25,801 nucleotides of DNA. Origin: CAG-533 sp963645165. Lineage in GTDB: Bacteria > Bacillota_I > Bacilli_A > RF39 > UBA660. Shown in pieces: positions 8,701 through 15,988 of this stretch (the first letter of the stretch is position 1; each line of letters starts with the position of its first letter). A program made the translations under genes and the position numbers. The stretch covers positions 1 through 25,801 of the forward strand of contig CAVIQT010000004.1 in the NCBI GenBank assembly GCA_963645165.1, read 5' to 3'. The notes under the pieces were generated by a model. That model saw nothing but the letters and a program-made list of their open reading frames with translations. It was not told the origin of the DNA and did no database searches.

Positions 8701-10389
8701 ACAATGATGGGTATTACAGAGGTTAATCCACTTCCTGCTCATTATAGATGTATTAAGTGTCAAAAGAGTTATTTTCAAGATGAAAATGGGGAAGATTTAA
8801 GTAAAACTTATTCTTGTGGGATTGATTTACCAGACCGATTATGTGAATGTGGCGAGAAATTATATAAAGATGGACAAGATATGCCTTTTGCAACATTCTT
8901 AGGTTTTAATGCTGATAAAGTACCAGATATTGATTTAAACTTTTCGGATTTAAATCAAGCTAGTGCTCATGAGTATACTAAAGTATTATTTGGTGTTGAT
9001 AATGTTTATAGAGCAGGAACAATTGGGACTGTGGCTGAAAAAACTGCTTTTGGTTTTGTTAAGGGGTATGCAGAAGATAAAGGTTTAATTTTAAGAAGTG
9101 CAGAAATAGAGCGTTTAGCAATTGGATGCACCGGGGTAAAAAGAACAACTGGTCAGCATCCAGGTGGTATTGTAGTAGTTCCTGATTATAAGGAAGTTTA
9201 TGATTTTACACCATTTCAGTTTCCCGCAGATGATGCAACTAGTGCTTGGAGAACTACCCATTTTGGATATCACTCAATTGAAGAATGTTTACTTAAATTA
9301 GATATTTTAGGACACTCTGATCCAACACAGCTTCGTATGATTCAAGATTTAACTAAAATGGATGTAAGTAAAGTTCCTTTAGATGATAAAGAAACAATGA
9401 GTATTTTCTCTAGTACGAAAGCTTTAGGGGTAACAACTGATCAAATATTGTGCCCAACAGGTACTTTAGGTATTCCAGAATTTGGTACTAATTTTACTAT
9501 TGGAATGGTTGATGAAATTAAACCAACTACTTTTGCAGAACTTATTAAAATAGCAGGTCTTTCTCATGGAACTGATGTATGGCTTGGAAATGCTAGAGAT
9601 TTATGTACACCTGATGAAAATGGCGAAATTAAAGTACCATTTAAAGACACTATTGGGTGCCGTGATGATATTATGGTATATTTAATGCAGCAAGGTGTGG
9701 AACCTATAAAGGCTTTTAAAATAATGGAGTTTGTAAGAAAAGGTAAAGCAAGTAAACCTAAAGAAAAAGAAAATTGGGAGAATTTTAAACAAATAATGAT
9801 TGATAATAAAATACCTGATTGGTATATTGAATCATGTCATAAAATAAAATATATGTTCCCTAAAGCACATGCTGCTGCTTATGTTATTTCAGCATTTAGA
9901 ATTGCTTGGTTTAAAGTACATATGCCAGTTTACTTTTATGCATCATGGTTAACTAGTAAAGCAACTGACTTTGAAATAGAAACAATGGTTAAAGGATATG
10001 ATGGTATTAAGAAAAGAATTGAAGAAATACTTCAAAAAGGATATGACGCTACTAATAAAGAGCAAGGTTTATTAGAATGTTTGAAGGTATGTTTAGAAGC
10101 AACTGCTAGAGGAATTAAATTCTTACCAGTAGATCTTTATGATAGTAATGCGACTACTTGGGGAGTATACGATGAAACTTCAATAAGACCACCATTTTCA
10201 GCGGTAGATGGTTTAGGTGATACGGTTGCTAAAAATATTGTTAAGGAAAGAGAAAATGGTAAATTTGTAAGTATAGAAGATTTACAAATAAGAGGTAAAG
10301 TAGGACAAACTATTATTGAAAGATTTAGAAATATGCATGTCTTAGATTCTATGCCAGAATCAAGTCAATTAAGTTTATTTGATTTATAA
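5776..10389 (+). CDS. polC: DNA polymerase III PolC (Gram-positive replicative polymerase)
   Basis: Replicative polymerase with built-in proofreading, 1537 residues from ATG 5776. Order of parts: an N-terminal region; an OB-fold (about residues 195-290); a PHP domain starting at VELHAHTMMSQMDG; the inserted DEDDh 3'-5' exonuclease with D411 and E413 in DTETTG and the HRADYD motif; the rest of PHP with TGDVHHF; then palm, fingers and C-terminal domains. The palm motif PDIDLNF places the catalytic Asp at 1051 and 1053. A Cys cluster (CIKC, CGID, CECG) just before it is the PolC zinc site. The protein ends in QLSLFDL, whose QLSLF is a sliding-clamp binding motif. GGAGG at 5767-5771 lies four bases before ATG 5776. 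The frame also contains ATG 5758, but this falls at the predicted transcription start. It is a single-gene unit between a terminator and the next promoter. Confidence 0.98.
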   Translation: MDKTLERFFDKIDFNKRDNFNGVKVDKVIVNNQKESWTILLSAPKVIDVKDIISLINTCEKGISEVSTIKIKIKYDDITSLDVLSYFNYYLEELIKTNPSLISLSDASIIVEDGKINIDVISSIEESFLKEQNERFNKWLISLGLNECLINPVINAQKREEVKTEIANGRVDVVKVVEPEFKVIMGEAIKAKTITNIKDIMGEENNVTVEAYVFGVEEFVSSKSKFQILTLKISDKTDSIMAKIFTREEDEFNKYKGSIKENKWYRFRGYIKNDVYAKELVFNIRDIEEIPSKDEKFEDNAEEKRVELHAHTMMSQMDGVTKFDLDKHTCELITNAINAGYRAVAVTDHNGCQAFPICYEIIKNHNKKVEDPNKRFKGLFGSELTLVDDTVNIVVRPVTLPLKGTSYVVFDTETTGFNAGGKDQMIEIGAVKIKDGEIIDRFDELIDPGVPLPSKITEVTHITDEMLKGKDNEENVTKRFLEWTQDNVMVAHNAKFDISFIEMAMKKYNLGEFKNTVIDTLELSRVLDPDHNRHSLSALVKRYEVPFDENAHHRADYDAEGTAYVLHKMLERVISMGHKTINDLENLIPKDEIYKFGRTYHFNILVKNKVGLKNLFKIVSLANTTYLYKTPRIPRSELSKLREGLLIGSGCSQSEIFVNAKSKDSEELTNLINFYDYVEVQSPEVYGHLLQTGDFSSSIELQNHLVKIVNAVKDAGKLIVATGDVHHFFRDDKIYREIIVRQRVPGGGRHPLYKSEIKEIPSMHFRNTEEMLNDFSFLVEDLSKEIVITNPNKIVDMVEEFEVIPDTNGTPFSPRVKSDDGKSYLDCPRVVTDLVYERAQSWYGESLPINIEERIAKELYGDIVYKTCRENILNDTIEDDPNLERKIFDEVHRVIYAGIDTVKFLVKENLKKHWKEEDGELTDESLDKKLKKSLGGIIGGGFDPIYLIAQRLVKHSNDEGFLVGSRGSVGSSFVATMMGITEVNPLPAHYRCIKCQKSYFQDENGEDLSKTYSCGIDLPDRLCECGEKLYKDGQDMPFATFLGFNADKVPDIDLNFSDLNQASAHEYTKVLFGVDNVYRAGTIGTVAEKTAFGFVKGYAEDKGLILRSAEIERLAIGCTGVKRTTGQHPGGIVVVPDYKEVYDFTPFQFPADDATSAWRTTHFGYHSIEECLLKLDILGHSDPTQLRMIQDLTKMDVSKVPLDDKETMSIFSSTKALGVTTDQILCPTGTLGIPEFGTNFTIGMVDEIKPTTFAELIKIAGLSHGTDVWLGNARDLCTPDENGEIKVPFKDTIGCRDDIMVYLMQQGVEPIKAFKIMEFVRKGKASKPKEKENWENFKQIMIDNKIPDWYIESCHKIKYMFPKAHAAAYVISAFRIAWFKVHMPVYFYASWLTSKATDFEIETMVKGYDGIKKRIEEILQKGYDATNKEQGLLECLKVCLEATARGIKFLPVDLYDSNATTWGVYDETSIRPPFSAVDGLGDTVAKNIVKERENGKFVSIEDLQIRGKVGQTIIERFRNMHVLDSMPESSQLSLFDL

Positions 10390-10401
10390 AAAAGATAGGT
10401 G

Positions 10402-10430
10402 TTTACTAAGAACAAAAAATATATTATACT
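10402..10430 (+). promoter_or_regulatory. promoter of the PfkB-fold gene
   Basis: TTTACT (10402-10407), a 17-base spacer and TATACT (10425-10430). It would start transcription near 10437, downstream of the GTG at 10399 that opens the reading frame, so the start moves to ATG 10456. Confidence 0.65.
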
Positions 10431-10455
10431 TTTAGTAGATAATAAGGGTGATATA

Positions 10456-11400
10456 ATGAACGTATTAATAATTGGTAAACCAAAAATAAATGTAAGAATG
10501 GTTTTAGATAGTTTTCCTAAAGAAAATAGTAAAACTACTATCTTTGAAAAACAAGAAGAAATTGGGGGAACTAGTGTATATATTGCTAAAATGCTAACTA
10601 ATTGGGGAATGAAGGTTTATTATGCTGGGGCTACATGTGGTGATGAATTAGGTTTAAAAATAAAAAGTGATTTAGAAGCATCGCATATTGATACTAAGTA
10701 TTTAGAAACTGATTATGAACATCATACTAATATGAATTATATTTTATTAAATAAAAATACAGGAACATCTACAGAAGTTTATGTAGATGAAAAGTCTTAT
10801 TTAACTAAACATAAATATGATAATCCTGATTATATAATAACTGATGGAACAGATTTAGGTGCTTCTATTGCGGCTGCTAATAATTATCCTAATGCTAAAA
10901 TAATTCTACTTGCAAATAAAGTAAATAATGAATATTATGATTTAAGTAAAAGAAGTCATTATGTGGTGGCATCTGCTAATTTTGCTAGTGCTTTAACTAA
11001 AATCCCTATGGATTATAAACCTAAAACACTTGTAAGTGTATTACAAAAAATAAAAGATTTAAATAAAGCAAATTATATTGTTATGTTAAATGAACATGGT
11101 GTTTTATATGCAAATGAACGTGATGTTAAAATGATACCGGCTTTAAAAGTTGAGAAAAAAGATGATTCTAATTCTGGTGCTGCTTTCTTTGGAGCGTATG
11201 TTTATGGATTAATTAATAATATGAATATTGATGATATAGCTAAAATAGCTAATATTTCAGGGGGAATTGCTTTAACTAAAATAGGTATGGATAGTATTCC
11301 TTTAAAAAGTGAAGTATTTAGATTAGCAGGTATTTTAGAAAATAAGACAAGTTCATCTGAAGTAAAAGAAGATGTAAAAGAAGGTACTACCAATGCATAA
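10456..11400 (+). CDS. PfkB/ribokinase-fold protein, probably a pseudokinase
   Basis: A 314-residue protein with the PfkB sugar-kinase layout: GKPKINVRM at the N-terminus, GGTSVYIAKMLTNWG with GATCGDELG (37-66) as the first signature region, and a C-terminal segment corresponding to the second signature. Active family members carry DTxGAGD there, the last Asp being the catalytic base and GAG the anion hole. Here residues 236-242 read DDSNSGA, followed by the expected AFFGA, so the catalytic Asp is Ala242. By family knowledge, phosphotransfer should be lost or very weak. The protein may bind a sugar or nucleotide without using it, or the residue may be replaced by another I cannot identify. 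AAGGGTGAT at 10444-10452 supports ATG 10456. It follows polC by 66 bases and overlaps the Smr gene by eight bases. Confidence 0.85.
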   Translation: MNVLIIGKPKINVRMVLDSFPKENSKTTIFEKQEEIGGTSVYIAKMLTNWGMKVYYAGATCGDELGLKIKSDLEASHIDTKYLETDYEHHTNMNYILLNKNTGTSTEVYVDEKSYLTKHKYDNPDYIITDGTDLGASIAAANNYPNAKIILLANKVNNEYYDLSKRSHYVVASANFASALTKIPMDYKPKTLVSVLQKIKDLNKANYIVMLNEHGVLYANERDVKMIPALKVEKKDDSNSGAAFFGAYVYGLINNMNIDDIAKIANISGGIALTKIGMDSIPLKSEVFRLAGILENKTSSSEVKEDVKEGTTNA

Positions 11401-11418
11401 AATAGGTAGTCCTTTTTT
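11383..11418 (+). terminator. terminator-like hairpin surrounding the Smr start codon
   Basis: GGTACTACC (11383-11391) pairs, with one mismatch, with GGTAGTCC (11405-11412) and is followed by six T (11413-11418). The Smr gene's ATG 11393 and the upstream stop codon both lie in its loop. It may end part of the upstream transcription and also hide the Smr start. Confidence 0.55.
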
Positions 11419-11659
11419 AAATATATTGCCATCATTAGATGTTCATGGTTATACTAGAGAAACTGTATATGTACCAGTAAATGATTTTATAAATGATAAT
11501 ATAAAATTAAGAAATGAAAAGATAGTTATAATTCATGGAAATGGTTATAAAATATTATCAAGAGAGATTAAAGAAAGATTTTCTAAGGATAAAAGAGTTA
11601 AAAAACTATATATTAGTTCTGATAATATTGGGTGCACTATACTAGAATTAAATATTTAA
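11393..11659 (+). CDS. stand-alone Smr domain protein
   Basis: An 88-residue protein consisting of little more than one Smr domain, the module found at the C-terminus of MutS2 and in small free-standing proteins with nucleic-acid nicking or ribosome-linked roles. The hallmarks are LDVHG (residues 15-19), the HGNG motif in VIIHGNGYKIL, and the closing GCTILEL strand. Stand-alone Smr proteins often have a longer N-terminal extension; here only about 14 residues precede the domain. ATG 11393 has AAGGT at 11381-11385 and overlaps the PfkB-fold gene by eight bases, so coupling is likely. TTG 11426 is a possible shorter start but has no ribosome binding site. The start codon sits in the loop of a terminator-like hairpin. 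The exact substrate cannot be inferred. Confidence 0.85.
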   Translation: MHKIGSPFLNILPSLDVHGYTRETVYVPVNDFINDNIKLRNEKIVIIHGNGYKILSREIKERFSKDKRVKKLYISSDNIGCTILELNI

Positions 11660-11696
11660 TTATGGTATTATACCAAAGAAGAAATGAGTGATTTAT

Positions 11697-12962
11697 ATGT
11701 TCGTTGATGAAGTAATAGTAAAATTAATTGCTGGTAAGGGCGGAGATGGTTGTACTTCTTTTAGACGTGAAAAATTTATCGCTATGGGAGGCCCTAATGG
11801 TGGTAATGGTGGTAGAGGCGCTAATATTATTTTTAAGGTTGATAAGTCTTTAAAAACTTTAATAGATTTAAAAATGAAAAAAATTATTAAAGGTGATAAA
11901 GGTGTTAATGGTAAAGGTAGTGATCAAAATGGTGCGAATGCAGAAGATGTAATTATTAAAGTACCTGAGGGAACAGTTGTAACTGAGAAAAATACTGGCA
12001 AATTAATTTGTGATTTAGTTAAAGATAATGAAGAATTTATTGTTGCTCATGGAGGACGTGGAGGAAAAGGGAATAAAGCTTTTGCTACTCATGATAATCC
12101 AGCTCCTAAAATGAGTGAATTAGGTGCTCCTGGTGAAGAAGTTGAGGTTAAATGTGAATTAAAAGTTCTAGCTGATGTTGGATTAGTTGGTTTACCATCA
12201 GTAGGAAAAAGTACTCTTTTAAGTGTTATAAGTAATGCAACACCTAAAATAGCTGCTTATCATTTTACAACTTTATCACCAAATTTAGGAGTTGTAAAAG
12301 TTTATGATGATACATTTGTTATGGCTGATTTACCTGGTTTAATTGAAGGGGCAGCAGAAGGAGTTGGGCTTGGGATTAAGTTTTTAAAGCATGCAGAAAG
12401 AACTAAGGTAATCGCACATGTTATTGATATGTCAGGAGCAGAGTATAATCCAATAGATAGTTACGAAACAATTATTAATGAAATAAAAAAATATGATGAA
12501 AATATGTTAAAAAGACCAAGTGTTATTATTGCTAGTAAAATGGATACTGAAGGAGCTAAAGATAATTTAGCTAAATTTAAAAAGAAATATCCTAAACTTT
12601 TAGTTTATCCAATTAGTAGTATATATAATGAGGGAATTAAAGAACTTATTACTGATTTAAATAAAATGGTAAAAGAAAATGCAGATAATAATTTTTATGA
12701 AAATTTAAATGAAACTCATACTTTATATAAATATGAAAATAAAAAGCCTTTTAAAATTTATAAAGATAATAATATATGGGTAATTGAAGGAAAAGAAATA
12801 GAAGAGTTATTTTTAATGACTAGATTTAATGAAGATGAAAGTGTTTTAAGATTTGCTCGTAAGCTTAAGAAAATGGGAGTTGAAGATGAACTAGAAAAAC
12901 TAGGTGCTAAAAGGGGAGAAGAAGTTAAAATACTTGACTATATTTTTAACTTTAAAGAGTAA
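11697..12962 (+). CDS. obgE: GTPase Obg, ribosome assembly and stress
   Basis: A 421-residue GTPase of full length. Residues 1-158 form the glycine-rich Obg fold (MFVDEV start, FRREKF, repeated GG and GNGG). The G domain follows with P-loop GLPSVGKST, switch region FTTLSPN and G3 DLPGLIEGA. The last 75 residues or so form the OCT domain. The G4 motif reads SKMD where NKxD is usual, so Asn is replaced by Ser; this may weaken guanine contacts but I would not call it inactive. Obg binds the large ribosomal subunit and couples GTP levels to ribosome maturation. The family's N-terminus begins MFVD, which fixes ATG 11697 rather than GTG 11688. The ribosome binding site (GAGTG at 11687-11691) is modest. 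A near-palindromic GGTATTATACC at 11664-11674 could hold a -10 element. Confidence 0.97.
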   Translation: MFVDEVIVKLIAGKGGDGCTSFRREKFIAMGGPNGGNGGRGANIIFKVDKSLKTLIDLKMKKIIKGDKGVNGKGSDQNGANAEDVIIKVPEGTVVTEKNTGKLICDLVKDNEEFIVAHGGRGGKGNKAFATHDNPAPKMSELGAPGEEVEVKCELKVLADVGLVGLPSVGKSTLLSVISNATPKIAAYHFTTLSPNLGVVKVYDDTFVMADLPGLIEGAAEGVGLGIKFLKHAERTKVIAHVIDMSGAEYNPIDSYETIINEIKKYDENMLKRPSVIIASKMDTEGAKDNLAKFKKKYPKLLVYPISSIYNEGIKELITDLNKMVKENADNNFYENLNETHTLYKYENKKPFKIYKDNNIWVIEGKEIEELFLMTRFNEDESVLRFARKLKKMGVEDELEKLGAKRGEEVKILDYIFNFKE

Positions 12963-12973
12963 GTAAAATGATA

Positions 12974-13002
12974 AAAATCTATGGTAAAACTGTAGATTTT
13001 TT
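12974..13002 (+). terminator. terminator after obgE
   Basis: AAAATCTA (12974-12981) pairs perfectly with TAGATTTT (12993-13000) across an 11-base loop and runs into six T (12997-13002). Confidence 0.8.
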
Positions 13003-13019
13003 GTATATAAAACGTTAAC

Positions 13020-13047
13020 TTGACATGGGGGGGGTAATTAGTAAAAT
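13020..13047 (+). promoter_or_regulatory. promoter with a G8 tract in its spacer
   Basis: TTGACA (13020-13025) is a perfect -35. The best -10 is TAAAAT (13042-13047), giving a 16-base spacer. Eight consecutive G (13027-13034) fill half of that spacer. One extra G would give the optimal 17 bases. The downstream gene encodes an exported protein, as expected for a contingency locus. Confidence 0.65.
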
Positions 13048-13073
13048 TAAATAGAAAATATAGGTGATTTTTT

Positions 13074-14825
13074 ATGAAACGTACTAAAATTTATAAAATA
13101 ATTTTTTCTTTGATGGGATTTATTTTAATGTTAAGTGGTGTATCATATGCTTTTTTTATATCTAAAGTAAGTAATAATGAAACTACTTCTACAATAACTG
13201 CAGATGCTGCAAACTTAGAAATAGTCTTTAAAGAAGGAACTAATCAAATAAGTGCAAGTGATATATTCCCTGGATGGTATGCGACAAAAACTTTTACTGT
13301 AAAAAATAATTCTTCTGTTTCTATGGCATATAAATTTAAAATATATGATTTAACAAATAATATTGTTACTAAATCTTTATATTATGAATTAGTTTCTAGT
13401 GATGGTGAAAATATTCCAAAACAATTACTTGGTAATATTAATAGAGATATATCTGGTTCAATTGTTATTGGATCAAATGTAACTCATTCTTATACTTTAA
13501 ATATTTATTATGAAAATTTAAATATAGATCAAAGTGCAGATAAAGGAAAATCTTTTTCTTTTAAAATAGGGATAGAAGCTGCTAAAAATTATATAAATGA
13601 TTATCAATTAGTTGAATATATTGAAGGCACAGGTACGCAGTATATAGATACATTATATAAACCAAATAATAATACGAGAGTGTATGCATCTTATTATAAA
13701 ACTAATGATTATGCGTTTATATTTGGTTCTAGAACTAGTTATTCTAGTAGTGATTTATTTGAATTTTATGATAATGGCACTACTAGTTACTGGTCTCAAT
13801 TTTATAATTCAAAAGTTGTTGATACAAGTATAACTCATAGTAATAACACTATTCATAAAGTTAATATGGGTAATGTTTATACTACTATAGATAATCAAAT
13901 GTTAAGCGTTACAGATACAAGTAATACTTTTAATGGAACTTATAATTTATTTATATTTGGTTTAAATAATGGTGGCTCTATTGAAAATCGAACATTAATT
14001 GGTCGTATTTATGAGTTTAAAATTTATGATAATGGTACTATTGTAAGGTCTATGGTACCTGTAGTTAGAAAAAGTGATAATGTAATTGGTATGTATGATA
14101 CAGTTAATGATATATTTTATGTTAATAAGGGAACTGGCTCATTTATTAAAGGAAATAATGTATATAAAGATATAGTTAATTTAGTTAGTAATTCTGGATT
14201 TAGTGACTACACTATAGTAAGTGCTCCAACAAAAACTGCTAATGGTGTTACTCATTCATGGGATGGCTCTTTAAATGGGGTGCCTGGTGATAGTACTAAA
14301 GCTTATAAAGCAACATCTTGGAGTATGGGTAGTAATATGGGTATAGTTCTTCCTGAAATTGGCTATCATGCTCATATGAGAACAATAGATGGTAATAATA
14401 TTTTTCGTTTTAAAACTAATGAAGATTATACTTCTAAAACAATTAATGATATTTCAGACGGTAAAACCGTTGGTGCTACTGGTAAAATTTCAGCAACAAG
14501 ATGGCTCGGTATATATCAATCTTTAGATCCTAGTAAGTTTACGCCTGGCAAGAAATATACCATTAGTATTGATACCTATGGAATAAGTGGAAGAGCTTGT
14601 GCAAGTGTAGGCCTTTATTATGCTAAAAATAGTAATACTACTGTAAATTTCTATAGTGGTACTAAAAATTTTTATCCTACAATTAATAAATGGACAACTA
14701 ATAAAGTAACAATTACGCTTGATAGTGATTGGAATCAAAAATCGTTTAATCTTTATGTATATGGTTATTATTGTGGCACAGGTGAATTTTATGCAGATAA
14801 TATACTTATATATGAAGAATCTTAA
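13074..14825 (+). CDS. large modular exported protein with TasA-like, LamG-like and CBM-like domains
   Basis: A 583-residue secreted or membrane-anchored protein. Residues about 8-28 form a hydrophobic signal/anchor ending in SYAFF, as in SipW-processed TasA/camelysin proteins. Residues about 30-170 resemble that family (NLEIVFKEG, FPGWYATKTFTVKNNS). Residues about 178-365 match a concanavalin/LamG-like module common in Gram-positive surface proteins: LVEYIEGTGTQYIDT at the start and GMYDTVNDIFYVNKGTG near the end. Residues about 366-583 look like a carbohydrate-binding beta-sandwich (SNSGFSDYTIV at its start and ADNILIYEE at its end). No LPxTG motif is present. AGGTGAT (13062-13068) precedes ATG 13074. 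Expression probably depends on the G-tract promoter at 13020-13047, so phase variation is likely. A ligand cannot be named. Confidence 0.85.
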   Translation: MKRTKIYKIIFSLMGFILMLSGVSYAFFISKVSNNETTSTITADAANLEIVFKEGTNQISASDIFPGWYATKTFTVKNNSSVSMAYKFKIYDLTNNIVTKSLYYELVSSDGENIPKQLLGNINRDISGSIVIGSNVTHSYTLNIYYENLNIDQSADKGKSFSFKIGIEAAKNYINDYQLVEYIEGTGTQYIDTLYKPNNNTRVYASYYKTNDYAFIFGSRTSYSSSDLFEFYDNGTTSYWSQFYNSKVVDTSITHSNNTIHKVNMGNVYTTIDNQMLSVTDTSNTFNGTYNLFIFGLNNGGSIENRTLIGRIYEFKIYDNGTIVRSMVPVVRKSDNVIGMYDTVNDIFYVNKGTGSFIKGNNVYKDIVNLVSNSGFSDYTIVSAPTKTANGVTHSWDGSLNGVPGDSTKAYKATSWSMGSNMGIVLPEIGYHAHMRTIDGNNIFRFKTNEDYTSKTINDISDGKTVGATGKISATRWLGIYQSLDPSKFTPGKKYTISIDTYGISGRACASVGLYYAKNSNTTVNFYSGTKNFYPTINKWTTNKVTITLDSDWNQKSFNLYVYGYYCGTGEFYADNILIYEES

Positions 14826-14851
14826 TTTTATATACAATTACTTAAATGGCG

Positions 14852-14860
14852 TGCTATAAT
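14852..14860 (+). promoter_or_regulatory. extended -10 promoter before the small InlB-repeat gene
   Basis: TGCTATAAT, a textbook extended -10, with a poor -35 region. A strong ribosome binding site AAGGAGGG follows at 14867-14874. Confidence 0.6.
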
Positions 14861-14877
14861 GTTTAAAAGGAGGGTAT

Positions 14878-15246
14878 ATGCAAAAGAAGAATATAGCTAT
14901 ATTAGTTGTAACTATTATTTTAACTTGTTTATTTGTTTATTCATTATTTTTTAGTACTCCTAAATATAATGTTACATTTAACACTGATGGTGGTACAAGT
15001 ATTGAAGTACAAAAAGTTAAGAAAAATTCTACAGTAACTAAACCAGAAGATCCTACTAAAGATGGATATATATTTAAAGAGTGGCAAGTTAATGGTAATA
15101 CTTTTAATTTTGATACAGAAATTACTAAAGATACTGAGTTAACTGCTATTTGGGAAAAAGAAGAAACTAAAGAAGAAAAGACTACAAAGAAAACTACAAC
15201 TAAAAAGACTACAACAAAGAAAACAACTACAACAACTAAGAAATAA
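14878..15246 (+). CDS. small anchored protein with one InlB B-repeat and a Thr/Lys tail
   Basis: A 122-residue protein. A transmembrane signal-anchor (about 5-25) is followed by one Listeria-Bacteroides (InlB B-type) repeat at about 29-92, recognised by VTFNTDGG, DGYIFKEWQVNG, FDTEITKDTELTAIW. The tail (about 96-122) repeats KKTTT, a 15-bp unit in the DNA. The repeat domain is an extracellular beta-grasp-like module linked to protein contacts; the Thr/Lys tail could carry glycans or contact acidic wall polymers. No sortase motif is present. AAGGAGG four bases before the ATG suggests strong translation. There is no clear terminator between it and the upstream surface gene, so read-through is possible. 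Confidence 0.8.
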   Translation: MQKKNIAILVVTIILTCLFVYSLFFSTPKYNVTFNTDGGTSIEVQKVKKNSTVTKPEDPTKDGYIFKEWQVNGNTFNFDTEITKDTELTAIWEKEETKEEKTTKKTTTKKTTTKKTTTTTKK

Positions 15247-15280
15247 TCATAATTCGACAAATATTTTATTATTTAATTTA

Positions 15281-15286
15281 TATAAT
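15281..15286 (+). promoter_or_regulatory. -10 element before sirA
   Basis: TATAAT at 15281-15286 would start transcription near 15293. No convincing -35 lies at the right distance; TCGACA at 15254-15259 is 21 bases away. Confidence 0.4.
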
Positions 15287-15304
15287 AAGTTCGGGTGATT
15301 AAGC

Positions 15305-15739
15305 ATGCGAACTTTTTATATTTTTAAAGTTAATAAAGAGTATTATAATCTTACTAAGAGTATTCCTTTTAATCTTTATAGTGCTTATTTAAGTATTAGA
15401 ATGAGTACTAAGGATAATATTAAGTATTTATATAATGAGTATTTTTCTTTTACAGAAAGTTTTAATCCTAAGATAGTAAATTATTCTTTATATAATAAAA
15501 TGAATAAGTTAGATGGTTATAGTATTTATAATAATATTCATCAGTATACTAATTATTATACTGATGAGGTTAGTAAGTTAACTATTTATAATTCTTATAT
15601 GGTTTTAAAGAGTAATGTTAATAATTCTTCTTTTTTTAAGGAGCTTATAAGTATTCCTAATTTATTTATTATTGATTTTGATAGTGAAGATTATTTTTGG
15701 CTTTCTAGTTTAAAAAATTTAAGGGTTGTTAATGCATAA
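15305..15739 (+). CDS. sirA: SirA-family inhibitor of replication initiation
   Basis: A 144-residue protein resembling Bacillus SirA (YneE), which binds DnaA domain I and blocks new replication rounds at the onset of sporulation. Shared features are the N-terminal MRTFYIF strand and, most clearly, the C-terminal block FFKELISIPNLFIIDFDSEDYFWL, which parallels the SirA ending in which a FFE helix precedes an MDF strand and a YGWL motif. The next gene is yneF, as in Bacillus, which supports the call. GGGTGAT at 15294-15300 precedes ATG 15305. Overall identity is low, and whether this organism sporulates cannot be seen here, so the protein may regulate DnaA in another setting. Confidence 0.75.
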   Translation: MRTFYIFKVNKEYYNLTKSIPFNLYSAYLSIRMSTKDNIKYLYNEYFSFTESFNPKIVNYSLYNKMNKLDGYSIYNNIHQYTNYYTDEVSKLTIYNSYMVLKSNVNNSSFFKELISIPNLFIIDFDSEDYFWLSSLKNLRVVNA

Positions 15740-15755
15740 TAGTTTAGTGTATAAT
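15726..15755 (+). promoter_or_regulatory. promoter inside the end of sirA, for yneF and followers
   Basis: TTGTTA (15726-15731), an 18-base spacer and TATAAT (15750-15755). The leader would begin near 15762, directly at the yneF ribosome binding site. Confidence 0.6.
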
Positions 15756-15776
15756 GTTATTTAGGGAGTGATATAT

Positions 15777-15986
15777 ATGTGGCATGATATATTAATGGTA
15801 GTTATTGGTATTGTTATAGGTGCGATTATTGGCTTTTTCTTATGCAAATATTATATGCAAAAATATTTAAAGAAGAATCCACCAATTAATGAAAAAATGA
15901 TTGAAGCATTAATGAGTGGGATGGGTAGAAAACCAAGTTCTAAACAAGTAAAACAGCTAATGAATCAAATGAATAAAATGATGTAA
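15777..15986 (+). CDS. yneF: UPF0154 small membrane protein YneF
   Basis: A 69-residue protein of the UPF0154 family. One N-terminal transmembrane helix (about 5-25, with the VIGIVIGAIIGFF pattern) is followed by the conserved cytoplasmic part KYLKKNPPINEKMIEALMSG and GRKPSSKQVKQLM. It matches the family in length and order. Its function is not known in any species I can recall. AGGGAG at 15763-15768 supports ATG 15777 rather than the in-frame GTG at 15768, which is part of that site. The gene sits between sirA and yceD and probably shares the promoter at 15726-15755 with yceD and rpmF. Confidence 0.9.
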   Translation: MWHDILMVVIGIVIGAIIGFFLCKYYMQKYLKKNPPINEKMIEALMSGMGRKPSSKQVKQLMNQMNKMM

Positions 15987-15988
15987 TT

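Noticed and set aside
14523..15260. Minus-strand open frames in this region and elsewhere (such as 2773-2982, 4921-5142, 6220-6456, 11202-11435, 16501-16689)
   Set aside because: They lie opposite well-supported genes, show the complement of those genes' repeats or hydrophobic codons, and have no ribosome binding site or family resemblance.
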